This document shows positions 8,826-17,297 of a DNA stretch of 34,818 nt, one piece after another. This stretch comes from Deltaproteobacteria bacterium (GTDB taxonomy: Bacteria > Desulfobacterota > Syntrophorhabdia > Syntrophorhabdales > Syntrophorhabdaceae). The notes under the pieces are model-generated. The model saw only the letters and a list, made by a program, of their open reading frames with translations. It did no database searches and was not told the DNA's origin. The DNA is taken from assembly GCA_029559435.1 (NCBI GenBank), contig JAKQBZ010000075.1, positions 1 to 34,818 on the forward strand. The letters are read 5' to 3'. Positions within the stretch are counted from its first letter, which is position 1, and every line of letters starts with the position of its first letter. Position numbers and translations under genes: made by a program.

Positions 8826-10142
8826 CTATTTCTTCTTAAACACCAGCCTTATCGGTACGCCGCGGAATCCGTACTTCTGTCTCAGGGAGTTTTCGAGATA
8901 CCTTTTGTAGTGTTCGGGGATGCGCTCCGGGTGGTTTGAAAAGAGGATGAAGGTCGGCGGCAATGCCTTCGGCTGGTTGATATATGATATCCTGAGGCTC
9001 TTGCCCTGCTGATATGGAGGATGAAGCTTTTGCACAATTTCATCCAATGCCCTGTTGAGGTCCTGCGTTTTGATCATTCTCGTCAACTGGCCATATATCG
9101 CTGTATCCGTTTCAATGATCTTCCCGATATTCCTCCCTGTCTTTGCAGAAACAAAAAGGACGGGCGCAAAGGAGACGTGGGGCATGCTCTCCATTATCGC
9201 TGCGCTGTATTCGCCTTGTTTCATTTTTCCTTCAACGAGGTCCCATTTGTTCACAATGATGCAAACGCCCTTTCCTCTTGCGGCGATAAGGTGCGCAATG
9301 CTGCCGTCCTGATGGCTCGCCCCTTCCACGGCATCAATAACGAGATTGACAACCTGCGCCTTCTCAACGCTTCTGATGGCGCTCGAAACGGAGTATTCCT
9401 CTATCTTTTTTGTGACCTTGCTTTTCTTGCGAAGCCCTGCCGTGTCTATAAGGACAATCTCCCTGCCCTTGAAGGCCACCCTGGAATCAATGGCGTCCCT
9501 CGTAGTGCCGGGGACCTCGCTGACGATCATCCTGTCTGATTTGAGGATCCTGTTCGTGATCGACGATTTGCCCGTGTTCGGCCGCCCGATGATGGCAACC
9601 TTGAGGGCCGGGGATAGGCCTTCTCCGCTGCCCGGCGCTTCACCCGCTTCGGCCGCCGATCTGACAATATCCTCGAGAAGATCCTCAACGCCTGTTCCGT
9701 GGAGGGCGCTGATGGGGTAATATTTTTCTATTCCGAGCTCATAGAACTCGAAGGCATTGAACTCCCTCTTCTGCGAATCGATTTTGTTGATAATGTAAAA
9801 AACAGGCTTGCCGTATCTCCGCAAAGCCCTTGCAATATCCTTATCTTCAGGCAGGATCCCTTCCCTTCCGTCGAGAAGGAAAAGTACCATTGAAGATTCA
9901 TCGATAGATTTCTCTATCTGTTGCCCGATGAGCGGGGAGAACCCGTCTTCCCTGGAGGGCTCGAACCCGCCGGTATCAATGAGCACAAACACCCTTCCCC
10001 GGTATTCGAACTCGCCGTAGTTCCTGTCCCTCGTAACACCGGGCGTATCTTCCGTTATTGCCTTCCGGTAGCCGAGCATGCGGTTGAACAATGTTGATTT
10101 GCCGACGTTTGGCCTTCCGACTACGCTGATGACCTGCCTCAT
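8826..10142 (-). CDS. der: Der (EngA), double-domain ribosome-assembly GTPase
   Basis: Essential GTPase of 50S subunit maturation. The protein is 438 aa with two Era-like G domains and a C-terminal KH-like domain. The first G domain starts MRQVISVVGRPNVGKSTLF (P-loop residues 9-16) with DTPGVTRDRNYG and NKID; the second has GRPNTGKSSITNR, DTAGLRKKSK and NKWD. A longer open frame reaches upstream to 10493, but the ATG at 10142 gives the canonical N-terminus, has AGGAAAAGG in front and overlaps the MFS stop by 4 bases (ATGA). It ends the nudix-MFS-der unit. Confidence 0.96.
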   Translation of the reverse strand: MRQVISVVGRPNVGKSTLFNRMLGYRKAITEDTPGVTRDRNYGEFEYRGRVFVLIDTGGFEPSREDGFSPLIGQQIEKSIDESSMVLFLLDGREGILPEDKDIARALRRYGKPVFYIINKIDSQKREFNAFEFYELGIEKYYPISALHGTGVEDLLEDIVRSAAEAGEAPGSGEGLSPALKVAIIGRPNTGKSSITNRILKSDRMIVSEVPGTTRDAIDSRVAFKGREIVLIDTAGLRKKSKVTKKIEEYSVSSAIRSVEKAQVVNLVIDAVEGASHQDGSIAHLIAARGKGVCIIVNKWDLVEGKMKQGEYSAAIMESMPHVSFAPVLFVSAKTGRNIGKIIETDTAIYGQLTRMIKTQDLNRALDEIVQKLHPPYQQGKSLRISYINQPKALPPTFILFSNHPERIPEHYKRYLENSLRQKYGFRGVPIRLVFKKK

Positions 10143-11296
10143 GCCTTTTCCTGATACCGCAATATAAGGCTTAGAACAAAGCCTATAAAGGGCAAGACCA
10201 TGATCGATTCGAGGGCAACGGGGACCCCGAAGTTGTCCGCGATGATCCCGAGCAAGGTCACGCCGACGCCGCCCGTTCCGATGGCGAACCCCACCATCAG
10301 CCCTGAGGCTATCCCGAGCCTTGCCGGCAACAGCTTCTGGGCCATCACAACGGTGACAGCAAATGTAGAGATGAGAAGCATGCCCTGAAGCCCGAGGACA
10401 AAAAAGAGCATGTATCCCTTCACAAAGAACATGAGGGGAAGCGTTGCCGTAGCAAGGAACATTGAGGACCTGAGAAAGCGGCGGTGCCCCCATCTGTCAG
10501 CCAGCGGAGCGCCTATCATGGTTCCTGCGGCACCGCACAAGAGATAGACAAAAACGAGCTTGCCGGCATAAAGGGGGTCGCCTTTCATGTAGTTGATGTA
10601 GTAGAAGGGGATATAGGTCAGAAGGCCCATCTGTGTCCAGGTTCTCATAACGACAATGGCAATGAGCATGGAAAGCGCGGCATAGGTGCCGCTTTCTGCC
10701 TTTGGCGCCGCCTTCTGCCGCCTCGCATGCTCCATTGCGGGAATAGCGATCACATTCCGCTGGTGTATAATAAGGGCCGTCACGATAAGCGACGGGAGGA
10801 CGATAACCGGGAGGGACGAAAAGCCCAGGAACTGTATAATGTAAATGGAGAGGATCGGGCCGAGCGAAAAGCCAAGGTTGCCGCCTACAGAGAATATAGC
10901 CATGCCTGTGACGCTCTTTTCGCCGGTGAAGAAATTCGCCGTCTTATAGCCTTCGGGGTGATAGGAGGCGACGCCAAGCCCGCTTACCGCCACCATGAAC
11001 AAGATGACGGCGTAGCTGTCGGGCATCGAAATAAAGGAAAAACCCAGGCCGGCGCAGAGCAGTCCGATGGGGAGGAGGATCGCCTTCTCTTTCTTATCGG
11101 AATAGAATCCGAAGAGCGGCTGCAAAATAGACGAGGTAAAATTCGACATCATGAGGATCACGCCGGTCATGGTGTATGAGAGGGAAAGTTTTTCTTTGAT
11201 AAAAGGGAGCGTTGCCGGGAGGGCGCCCTGGTAAATATCTACCACGAGGTGTCCCAGGGACAACAGGATGAGCACCTTCAGGTTCAGCTTATTCAT
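10139..11296 (-). CDS. MFS transporter, fosmidomycin-resistance (Fsr)-like
   Basis: Inner-membrane major-facilitator protein of 385 aa with about 12 hydrophobic segments. The N-terminal pattern LGHLVVDIYQGALPATLPF followed by LSLSYTMTG is characteristic of the Fsr-like branch, and the loop FGFYSDKKEK is the MFS motif-A position. Members export small drugs in E. coli, but the natural substrate here cannot be told. The ATG lies inside the nudix gene (8-base overlap) and the stop overlaps der. Co-transcription with an essential GTPase suggests an operon of convenience. Confidence 0.85.
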   Translation of the reverse strand: MNKLNLKVLILLSLGHLVVDIYQGALPATLPFIKEKLSLSYTMTGVILMMSNFTSSILQPLFGFYSDKKEKAILLPIGLLCAGLGFSFISMPDSYAVILFMVAVSGLGVASYHPEGYKTANFFTGEKSVTGMAIFSVGGNLGFSLGPILSIYIIQFLGFSSLPVIVLPSLIVTALIIHQRNVIAIPAMEHARRQKAAPKAESGTYAALSMLIAIVVMRTWTQMGLLTYIPFYYINYMKGDPLYAGKLVFVYLLCGAAGTMIGAPLADRWGHRRFLRSSMFLATATLPLMFFVKGYMLFFVLGLQGMLLISTFAVTVVMAQKLLPARLGIASGLMVGFAIGTGGVGVTLLGIIADNFGVPVALESIMVLPFIGFVLSLILRYQEKA

Positions 11297-11843
11297 TTTC
11301 CACTATTTCTTTGAATTTTACGAGCATCCTGCACGTAGCGCCCCAGATCCTGTCCCCGTTATAACGGAAAGAAGGAACCATTTGCGCCGTTCCTTCGTGT
11401 TCGGCCATCTCCGGGACCGGGTCGTTCTTTTGTAAAAACCCGTACGGCATGTATATGAGATATGCCACCTCTCCCGGGCTCGTTTTAAACGTGTAAGGGT
11501 AGGGTATGATCCCCACGTAAGGCGTTATGACAAAGCCTGTCATTGTATAGACATCGTCCATTTGCCCGATGATCTCCAGGTCGGTATCCTTAACCCCGAT
11601 CTCTTCGCAGCATTCCCTTATTGCTGTTCTTTTCGTGTTGCCGTCCTTTGGCTCATACATGCCTCCCGGGAAGGAGACCTCGCCCTTATGGATCTTTACG
11701 GTGCTGGTTCGCTTCGTGAGGACAAAAAAGATGTCGCCGTCCTTCTCGAACAGGGGGATCACCACCCCTGCCATGATCGTCTCCGCGCATTCTACCTTGC
11801 GTGCCCTATGGGCTCCTATCCGTTCCTTGATACGGGGAAGCAT
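11289..11843 (-). CDS. Nudix hydrolase, probable CoA pyrophosphatase
   Basis: A 184-aa hydrolase of nucleoside-diphosphate-linked compounds. The sequence KGEVSFPGGMYEPKDGNTKR followed by TAIRECCEEIGV contains the nudix box (REXXEEXG) preceded by the FPGG element found in the NudL/CoA-pyrophosphatase (UPF0035) subfamily. Such enzymes cleave CoA or oxidised CoA to 3',5'-ADP and phosphopantetheine. ATG at 11843; no strong ribosome binding site is seen. It heads the minus-strand unit with the MFS transporter and der. Confidence 0.88.
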   Translation of the reverse strand: MLPRIKERIGAHRARKVECAETIMAGVVIPLFEKDGDIFFVLTKRTSTVKIHKGEVSFPGGMYEPKDGNTKRTAIRECCEEIGVKDTDLEIIGQMDDVYTMTGFVITPYVGIIPYPYTFKTSPGEVAYLIYMPYGFLQKNDPVPEMAEHEGTAQMVPSFRYNGDRIWGATCRMLVKFKEIVENE

Positions 11844-11902
11844 GCCCTATTCTAACCACAGGAGGTGTGGGAAATCAATAGCGGCAAACGCATCCGCAAA
11901 GG

Positions 11903-11990
11903 CCGTGAGGCGTCAGGCGTAAGGGGAGAAAACCCGTGAGGCGTGAATCGTAGGTCACAAGGGGCTACATCGCCTTACGCCTAACGGATT
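11903..11990. repeat. GGCGTAAGG / CCTTACGCC word repeats
   Basis: The interval after the nudix start contains GTGAGGCGTCAGGCGTAAGG, CGTGAGGCGTGAATCG and, inverted, CGCCTTACGCCTAACGG. Similar words (CTCACGCCTTACGCCTTACG) recur at 13876-13905. They appear to be degenerate copies of a short GGCGTAA-based repeat. No gene is seen between 11844 and 12030. Confidence 0.45.
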
Positions 11991-12030
11991 TATAGAATTT
12001 GACCTTCTGCCGGGTGTTGATATTTTGACG

Positions 12031-12246
12031 CTAATGCCGGAAATTGACGTCCGCTCGAAAGATTTTGAGCAGCCTTTTCCAGATAAGCATCTTTTCAACA
12101 TCCATCAGCAGATCGGGCGCCTCCAGCGTCTTCAGCTGCCCATATCTGTTGCAGCTCATGGCAAGCAACAGGAGGTCGTCCTTTATGTGCTTTCTCTCCG
12201 GAAGCACATAAAGAATATCCGATCTTTTCTGGTTTCCCTGTCTCAT
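12031..12246 (-). CDS. Small hypothetical protein
   Basis: A possible 71-aa protein, MRQGNQKRSDILYVLPERKH onward, with hydrophobic/charged periodicity and codon choice (many CTG, GAG, AAG) like the neighbouring real genes. It is lysine- and leucine-rich with one cysteine and no recognisable domain. A start at GTG 12291 would give 86 aa but would overlap the Crp/Fnr-type palindrome. Neither start has a clear Shine-Dalgarno. A perfect 12-bp inverted repeat (12181-12213) lies inside it, which could instead mean that the region is an RNA structure. Confidence is therefore modest. Confidence 0.4.
   Translation of the reverse strand: MRQGNQKRSDILYVLPERKHIKDDLLLLAMSCNRYGQLKTLEAPDLLMDVEKMLIWKRLLKIFRADVNFRH
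12181..12213. repeat. Perfect 12-bp inverted repeat
   Basis: CTTTATGTGCTT (12181-12192) and AAGCACATAAAG (12202-12213) are exact reverse complements around a 9-base loop TCTCTCCGG. There is no T-run on either side, so it is not a standard terminator. It overlaps the small minus-strand frame. Confidence 0.7.
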
Positions 12247-12276
12247 ACGTTTTAGGCTGCAAATATCGTGCCCGGC

Positions 12277-12292
12277 TGTGACATATATCACA
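12277..12292. promoter_or_regulatory. Perfect Crp/Fnr-family operator
   Basis: TGTGA-CATATA-TCACA is a perfect palindrome of the CRP/HcpR class. Downstream on the plus strand a TACAAT -10 box (12334-12339) predicts a start near 12346, which puts the operator centre at about -61.5, the classical class I activator position. It also lies about 30 bases upstream of the possible minus-strand gene ending at 12031, so it may serve both. The regulator is not encoded in the window. Confidence 0.65.
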
Positions 12293-12359
12293 AAATTTAT
12301 TTTGCTCTCCGACGACTTTTATGTAACAATGTCTACAATCTTTTTTCAGGAGCACGGAG

Positions 12360-12722
12360 ATGACGGGCAAAAAAGGTTTCACCCCTGACGTAAGGCCAAA
12401 ATTGAGCAATGACATGGCCTCGAGCATAGAGGAGATCTGTAAAGATAAGGGCTGCAGGCCTGACAAGGAATTGATACGGCAGCACGTGGAGCGGGCCATC
12501 GACGAATACGTGGAAGAATGGTACGAAGTCTCGCTCGAGGCGATAGAGCTCCAGGATGGAGATGCGGATTACACGACGGACGAGTTTAACGACGAAGAGC
12601 TTATCCAGGAGGCGCGCTTAAGGGTTATTAAAGACCTCTATGATGAAAGGCCCCAAGGCATGCACCAGCAGATCGCCGAATCAGTAATGCGGGAGATGGA
12701 AAAGCCGGCTCATAGCTCATAG
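12360..12722 (+). CDS. Hypothetical acidic protein
   Basis: A 120-aa soluble protein of unrecognised family. It is strongly acidic in the middle (residues 45-85, with repeated Asp/Glu) and predicted mostly helical, with no signal peptide or membrane segment. Two cysteines lie at about residues 26 and 31 (ICKDKGC). The start is well supported: ATG at 12360 with CAGGAG 7 bases upstream. It stands alone between minus-strand genes, downstream of a perfect Crp/Fnr-type operator, so expression in response to cAMP, redox, NO or CO signals is possible, depending on which regulator binds. Confidence 0.75.
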   Translation: MTGKKGFTPDVRPKLSNDMASSIEEICKDKGCRPDKELIRQHVERAIDEYVEEWYEVSLEAIELQDGDADYTTDEFNDEELIQEARLRVIKDLYDERPQGMHQQIAESVMREMEKPAHSS

Positions 12723-12725
12723 CAA

Positions 12726-12970
12726 GATCAAATCCTAAATCCTCATATCGAAACCCTAAACAAATTCAAATGTTCAAAATTCAAAACGTAAATAGCTTGT
12801 ATTTGTTTGGAACATTTGATATTTGAATTTTGATACTGTTTAGGATTTCGTGCATAGGATTCCGTGCTTATTTTGCCTTTGGCCATGAAGATATTCTTCG
12901 CCGAACACCGAACGCGTCACGCCGAACGTTTTCTTTAGAACCTCTGATATACGATATACTGTCAGCAGAG
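12726..12970. repeat. Long imperfect inverted repeat and repeat words
   Basis: CGAAACCCTAAACAAATTCA and the following AATGTTCAAAATTCAAA (12749-12785) pair imperfectly with the stretch 12806-12850, which ends TTTTGATACTGTTTAGGATTTCG-like. The left arm resembles 8531-8582. At 12946-12970 a GATATACGATATACTGTCAG copy follows. No gene is seen in 12723-12992. Confidence 0.5.
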
Positions 12971-12992
12971 TGGCTTATCCGGAATAGATTTT

Positions 12993-13784
12993 CTAACGGG
13001 TAAATTGTTCGATCGCCTTCATGTACGTATTCAGTCCGTACATCATCAGGTCGTTATGCCCGGCATTGGGGATAAAGAGCGAGAACTTCTCCCGTGCCCC
13101 TGAGAGCTCGTACAGCGCCCGCCCTTCTTCGGCAGGGATGATCTCGTCCCATTCCCCGTGGATGATCAGCGTGGGAATCGTTATTTCTTGTATCTTCAGA
13201 TCGTTGCCGAACCCGACAGGTTCTTCCCGGGCGTCAAACAGGTGAGAGATGCCCAACCGCATAATCTGGTTCCTCGCGCTTGCAAAGCCGCTTTCCACGA
13301 TAAGCCCTTTGAGCTGCCGCTGGTAACGATAGGCGAGCTCGATGGCGGGGGCGCTTCCCAGGGAACGCCCCATTACATAAATGTCCCCGGTGTGGCCCAT
13401 TTCGGATAAGCAGGCAGCGAATCCCTGAAAGACGGGGTGCGCGTCTTTGATCATGCCGCTGCAGGTGGGGCTTCCGCCGCTCATGCCGTAGCCCCGGTAA
13501 TCGGCGACAAATAGGTTGAGCCCCTTCTCGGCGTATACCGGCGCAATATAGTCATAATCGGGGGCCGTTTCTCCGTTGCCGTGGAAATAGAGTATATTCG
13601 GGCCATCCGCCCTGGCGGGATAGAACCGGCAGCCGATGGAGATGCCCTGCGCCACCGCAACAAAGTAGTTTACCGCCTTTGGCCGCTCGCTGTCGCCGAC
13701 CGATTCACGGCGGGGGAAAAAGAGCCGGTAAAAGATCTCCGGGTGGTCATACAGGTCAAGCCCCCTCTCAAAATCTATCGCCAA
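12993..13784 (-). CDS. Alpha/beta hydrolase
   Basis: A 263-aa cytoplasmic serine hydrolase of the alpha/beta fold. The oxyanion segment YFHGNGE is at residues 66-72, the nucleophile elbow GRSLGS gives Ser141, Asp213 lies in HGEWDEIIP and His243 in NAGHND, a complete triad. Substrate is unknown; the closest general class is the BAAT/dienelactone-like or FrsA-like hydrolases. The start is TTG at 13784 with GGAGA 6 bases upstream; an ATG just before it is in another frame. It is preceded by repeat-containing DNA and appears monocistronic. Confidence 0.85.
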   Translation of the reverse strand: MAIDFERGLDLYDHPEIFYRLFFPRRESVGDSERPKAVNYFVAVAQGISIGCRFYPARADGPNILYFHGNGETAPDYDYIAPVYAEKGLNLFVADYRGYGMSGGSPTCSGMIKDAHPVFQGFAACLSEMGHTGDIYVMGRSLGSAPAIELAYRYQRQLKGLIVESGFASARNQIMRLGISHLFDAREEPVGFGNDLKIQEITIPTLIIHGEWDEIIPAEEGRALYELSGAREKFSLFIPNAGHNDLMMYGLNTYMKAIEQFTR

Positions 13785-13933
13785 TATTCATCTCCCTTAT
13801 GGTAATGTGAAAGGTGAAATGTTAAAAGTGGAAAGCATAAAACATTTTACCTCCCACATTTCATCGGGTCCATCCCCTCACGCCTTACGCCTTACGACTT
13901 ACGGGTGTTCTGCCATGAGCTATCAGCCAATAA

Positions 13934-16354
13934 CTATCTCTGCTTTTCCTCCCCATTTTCCTTCTCTTTCTCCTTTTTTTTCTCAAGGGCCTCTGAAATT
14001 TCAGTCAGCCGCTTTTCAACGAGAAAGTTGATCGTGCCTTCGGGGTATGTGCCGTCATCCTGAAGCTCCCCTGCCTTCATGTCCGTTAATATCTCCAGGC
14101 CCTCTTCCATCAGGTCGACGGCGTAGATCTTGAACTTTTCGCTGCGGACAGCCTCTACGACCTCTTCGTTCAGGACAAGGTTCCTGATATTTCGTTTCGG
14201 TATAATGACGCCATGGGTGCCGTCGAGCCCTCTCGCCTTGCACAGCCCGAAGAACCCCTCTATCTTCTGGTTCACGCCCCCGATTGGCTGTACGTCGCCG
14301 TTCTGGTCCATCGACCCCGTTACGGCAAAAGACTGCTTCAATGGGACCCCGGAGATGCTGCTCAGAAGGGCGTAAAGCTCCGCGCAAGTGGCGCTGTCCC
14401 CTTCAACCATCTCGTAAAGCTGTTCAAAGGTGACCGAGGCGGAAAGGCTGATGGGCCTTTTCACCGCATATTTGCTGCCGAGGTAGCTCGTGATGATCAG
14501 TATCGCCTTCTCGTGGATCTTCCCGCTCATCTTCGTTTCGCGTTCGAGGTTTACGACCCCGGCCTTGCCTGCGTATGTCTTGGCGGTGATCCTTGACGGC
14601 TTCCCGAAGCTGTAGTCGCCGAGATCGAAGACCGCCAGCCCGTTCACCTGTCCGACCTTTGCGCCCGAGGTATTGACGATCAGCGTATCCTCGACCATCA
14701 TCTCCTGCAGCCTCTCCTCGATCCTGTTTACCCGGTGTATCTTCTCGTCTACGGCCCTCTGTACATATGACCCTGTAACGACGCCGCTGTTCTCTTTTTT
14801 CGCCCAGTAGTGCGCCTCGCGAACAAGGTCGGCGATAAGGCTGAATTTTGTCGAGAGTTTCTCCTGGTGGTCCGCGAACCGCGACCCGTATTCTACAACC
14901 TTCGCAACGCCTGTCCTGTCAAAGGGCAGGAGCCCTTCTTCTTTCTGGCACTGGGCAACATACGACGCGTATTTCACTATGTTCTCAGGCGTTCTTTCCA
15001 TCCTGCTGTCAAAATCGGCCTTGACCTTAAAAAGCTCCTGCGAATCCTCGTCGTAATTGTGGAGCAGATAATACAGGTAAGGATTGCCGACCAGGATCAC
15101 CTTTGTATTCAAAGGTACCGCTTCCGGTTTTAATCCGGCAGTGCTCACAAGCCTGTACTGCTCGAGCACGTCTTCGATCTTTATCTCTTTATTCTTGAGC
15201 GCCCTTTTCAGCGCCTCGTAGGAGAAAGGGTTCCTCAGAAGCTCCATGGCATCGACGACGAGGTAGCCCCCGTTCGCCCTGTGAAGCGAGCCGGCCTTTA
15301 TCATCGTAAAGTCGGTTGTCGCCATGCCGTATTGAACCTTGTACTCCAGGCGCCCGAAAAGGTTCAGGTACGTCGGGTTGCTTTCATACACTACGGGTGC
15401 GCCTTTCCGTTCCCCGTTGTTGACGATCACATTTACGCTGTACTTGGAGAAGGAAGCCTCTGCCTTGGGCATCTTCAGGAAAGGGATGGGCGAAGGCTGC
15501 TCTTCCGTTGCGCGGAACTCATCAAGGTGGGTCAGTATCTCTTCTTCGACGTTCTTCAGGTGCTGTACAACCTTCTCCTGGTCATGATATTTCTTTTCCA
15601 TTGCGTCGATAAGCGGCCCCACGAGGTCGAGGGCCACAATCCTGTCGAGCCTGGCCAGCATGTCCCGTACGATCTTCTCCGCCTCCCTGAGAACCCGAAC
15701 GACATCGTTGAGCTTCTCCTGGAAGAAGCGTCCCGTCTCCTCCATCTTTTTTCTGGTCTTCTCGTCCAGCGCATCGAACTCTTCTTTTGACAGAAGCTCT
15801 CCATTCTCCTTGATGGGAACTATCAGGATGCCTGTCGGCTGCCGTTTTACTGTAAATTTTCTTTCCTTTGCCTCGGCGTCGAGCCTCGCAAGGTACTCTG
15901 TTTGTTTCTGCTGGAACTCGTCGATGATCTTGCTTTTTTGCGTCTCGTATTCTTTTGATTCAAAGGCCTTGGGTATCTCGATCCGCAATATTTTGATGAG
16001 CTCGTCCATCTCCTTCTGGAAGCCGGCCCCTTTGCCTGGCCCGAAGGATAAAGCGATGGAGGTATCCGGGTCTTTGAAGTTATAGACATAGCACCAGTCC
16101 GGCGGCGCATTTTCCTCGGAGGCCTTGACGTTCAGCTTTGCCGTTACCGTCGTCATCTTGCCGGTGCCGCTCTCTCCTATTGCAAATATGTTGAAGCCGC
16201 TGCTGTCCATATTGAGGCCAAAGTCGAGGGCGCTGAGGGCCTTTTCCTGTCCTATCGTTCTCAGGGCTTCCGTGATCTCGCCGGTGGTCGCGAACGAAAA
16301 GACATCGGGGTCACATCGCCCGTAAAGCTCCTCCGGCTTTAATTTCTGTCGCAC
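13934..16354 (-). CDS. Lon-like ATP-dependent protease (AAA_32 type)
   Basis: An 806-aa protein with an N-terminal ATPase part (P-loop GESGTGKMTT near residues 60-69), a long charged coiled-coil insertion (about 120-290), and a C-terminal Lon protease domain. The catalytic dyad is visible: Ser654 in GDSAT and Lys697 in NQKIEGFF. It ends in a Lys/Glu-rich tail (EKKKEKEKENGEEK). It lacks the LAN domain of classical LonA and so belongs to the family annotated as LonB-like AAA protease. An open frame extends to TTG 16378, but AAGGAGG lies 5 bases before GTG 16354, which is taken as the start. Confidence 0.9.
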   Translation of the reverse strand: MRQKLKPEELYGRCDPDVFSFATTGEITEALRTIGQEKALSALDFGLNMDSSGFNIFAIGESGTGKMTTVTAKLNVKASEENAPPDWCYVYNFKDPDTSIALSFGPGKGAGFQKEMDELIKILRIEIPKAFESKEYETQKSKIIDEFQQKQTEYLARLDAEAKERKFTVKRQPTGILIVPIKENGELLSKEEFDALDEKTRKKMEETGRFFQEKLNDVVRVLREAEKIVRDMLARLDRIVALDLVGPLIDAMEKKYHDQEKVVQHLKNVEEEILTHLDEFRATEEQPSPIPFLKMPKAEASFSKYSVNVIVNNGERKGAPVVYESNPTYLNLFGRLEYKVQYGMATTDFTMIKAGSLHRANGGYLVVDAMELLRNPFSYEALKRALKNKEIKIEDVLEQYRLVSTAGLKPEAVPLNTKVILVGNPYLYYLLHNYDEDSQELFKVKADFDSRMERTPENIVKYASYVAQCQKEEGLLPFDRTGVAKVVEYGSRFADHQEKLSTKFSLIADLVREAHYWAKKENSGVVTGSYVQRAVDEKIHRVNRIEERLQEMMVEDTLIVNTSGAKVGQVNGLAVFDLGDYSFGKPSRITAKTYAGKAGVVNLERETKMSGKIHEKAILIITSYLGSKYAVKRPISLSASVTFEQLYEMVEGDSATCAELYALLSSISGVPLKQSFAVTGSMDQNGDVQPIGGVNQKIEGFFGLCKARGLDGTHGVIIPKRNIRNLVLNEEVVEAVRSEKFKIYAVDLMEEGLEILTDMKAGELQDDGTYPEGTINFLVEKRLTEISEALEKKKEKEKENGEEKQR

Positions 16355-16377
16355 GGGAACCTCCTTCTCAGAAAACA

Positions 16378-16520
16378 ATCACCAATAACCAAATTCCAAT
16401 CACCAAATAATTCCCAATATCCAATGACCTAATAACCAAATGTAAGCCACGGGGCATTCCTGTTTTGGTATTGGGTATTCGGTGATTGGTTATTAATTGG
16501 AGCTTGGTTATTGGTAATTG
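16378..16520. repeat. CCAATAACCAA long inverted repeat
   Basis: The interval between the protease and SDR genes is built of CCAAT/ACCAA words. The left part (16378-16440, ATCACCAATAACCAAATTCC) reappears inverted at 16464-16520 (GGTTATTGGTAATTGGG and related). The two arms would form an imperfect hairpin of some 55 bp around a 23-base centre. No gene or terminator with a T-run is seen. Confidence 0.55.
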
Positions 16521-16541
16521 GGTATTTATTGCCTCTATTCA

Positions 16542-17297
16542 TCATCTCATCCAACTTCCACCGGTAACGCAGATGGTCTGCCCCGTTATATACTCCCCTT
16601 CGTCTGAGACAAGAAAGAGGACCGTGTTGGCAATATCCTCCGGCGTCCCCTTTCTCGGATAAGGTATCTCTTCGTACATCCTCTCTATCTCTTCCTCCGG
16701 GTAGATGTGGGGTATGAACTCATTATAGATAAAGCTCGGCGCTATTGTATTGACGGTAATATGGTGTTCTGCCGCCTCCATCGCCAGGCAGCGGGTAAAG
16801 GCCATCACCCCCGCCTTGGCGGCTGCGTAATGCGCGTGGCCGGCTTTAAGGCCCCGGAATGCAGCCACAGACGTGATGCTCACGATACGGCCTCTTTTCT
16901 GTGCGATCATCGCCGGGAGCACTGCCCTGCAGCAATAGAAGGTGCCGGTAAGCGACGTGTTGATGACAAGCTCCCACGCCTCGTCCGTCATGTCAACAAC
17001 CTGCGAGGGCCTGTTCGTGCCGGCATTGTTGAACAGGATATCGATGCGTCCGAAACGTTCAAGGGTTGCAGCCGCAACACGTTCGACATCTTCCTTCCTT
17101 GTCACGTCGCAGCGCATGCCGAGGGTTTCCGTTCCATATTCCTCATGGATCAGCCGCGCCACGGAAGCAGCCCTTTCCTCGTGGGCGTCGGTAACAACAA
17201 CCCTCGCGCCCTCCCGCGCCATTATCCTCGCCGTTGCCTGCCCAATTCCCGCACCGGCTGCCGCCGTCAATAACGCTACCGCATTTTGCAACTTCAT
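16542..17297 (-). CDS. SDR-family oxidoreductase
   Basis: A 251-aa classical short-chain dehydrogenase. The cofactor loop reads TAAAGAGIG (residues 11-19; TGxxxGIG-like, with Ala replacing the usual first Gly), and Asp37 (VTDAHE) favours NAD(H). NNAG is at 90-93, the catalytic Ser143 is in ITSVA, and Tyr157/Lys161 are in HYAAAK. It resembles 3-oxoacyl-ACP reductase/acetoacetyl-CoA reductase-like enzymes; the substrate is not known. An upstream extension exists, but AGGAGAGAGG sits 7 bases before the ATG at 17297, which starts the canonical fold. Confidence 0.88.
   Translation of the reverse strand: MKLQNAVALLTAAAGAGIGQATARIMAREGARVVVTDAHEERAASVARLIHEEYGTETLGMRCDVTRKEDVERVAAATLERFGRIDILFNNAGTNRPSQVVDMTDEAWELVINTSLTGTFYCCRAVLPAMIAQKRGRIVSITSVAAFRGLKAGHAHYAAAKAGVMAFTRCLAMEAAEHHITVNTIAPSFIYNEFIPHIYPEEEIERMYEEIPYPRKGTPEDIANTVLFLVSDEGEYITGQTICVTGGSWMR

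Noticed and set aside
8724-8939. Plus-strand open frame downstream of the sigma-54 promoter
   Set aside because: It lies beyond the predicted terminator, has no ribosome binding site and runs into der on the other strand.
10143-10493. Extended N-terminus of der
   Set aside because: The extension overlaps the MFS gene in another frame, has no family similarity, and a good start with ribosome binding site exists at 10142.
12095-12499. Minus-strand open frame of 134 codons
   Set aside because: It overlaps the well-supported 12360-12722 gene on the other strand and reads like a shadow frame with no ribosome binding site.
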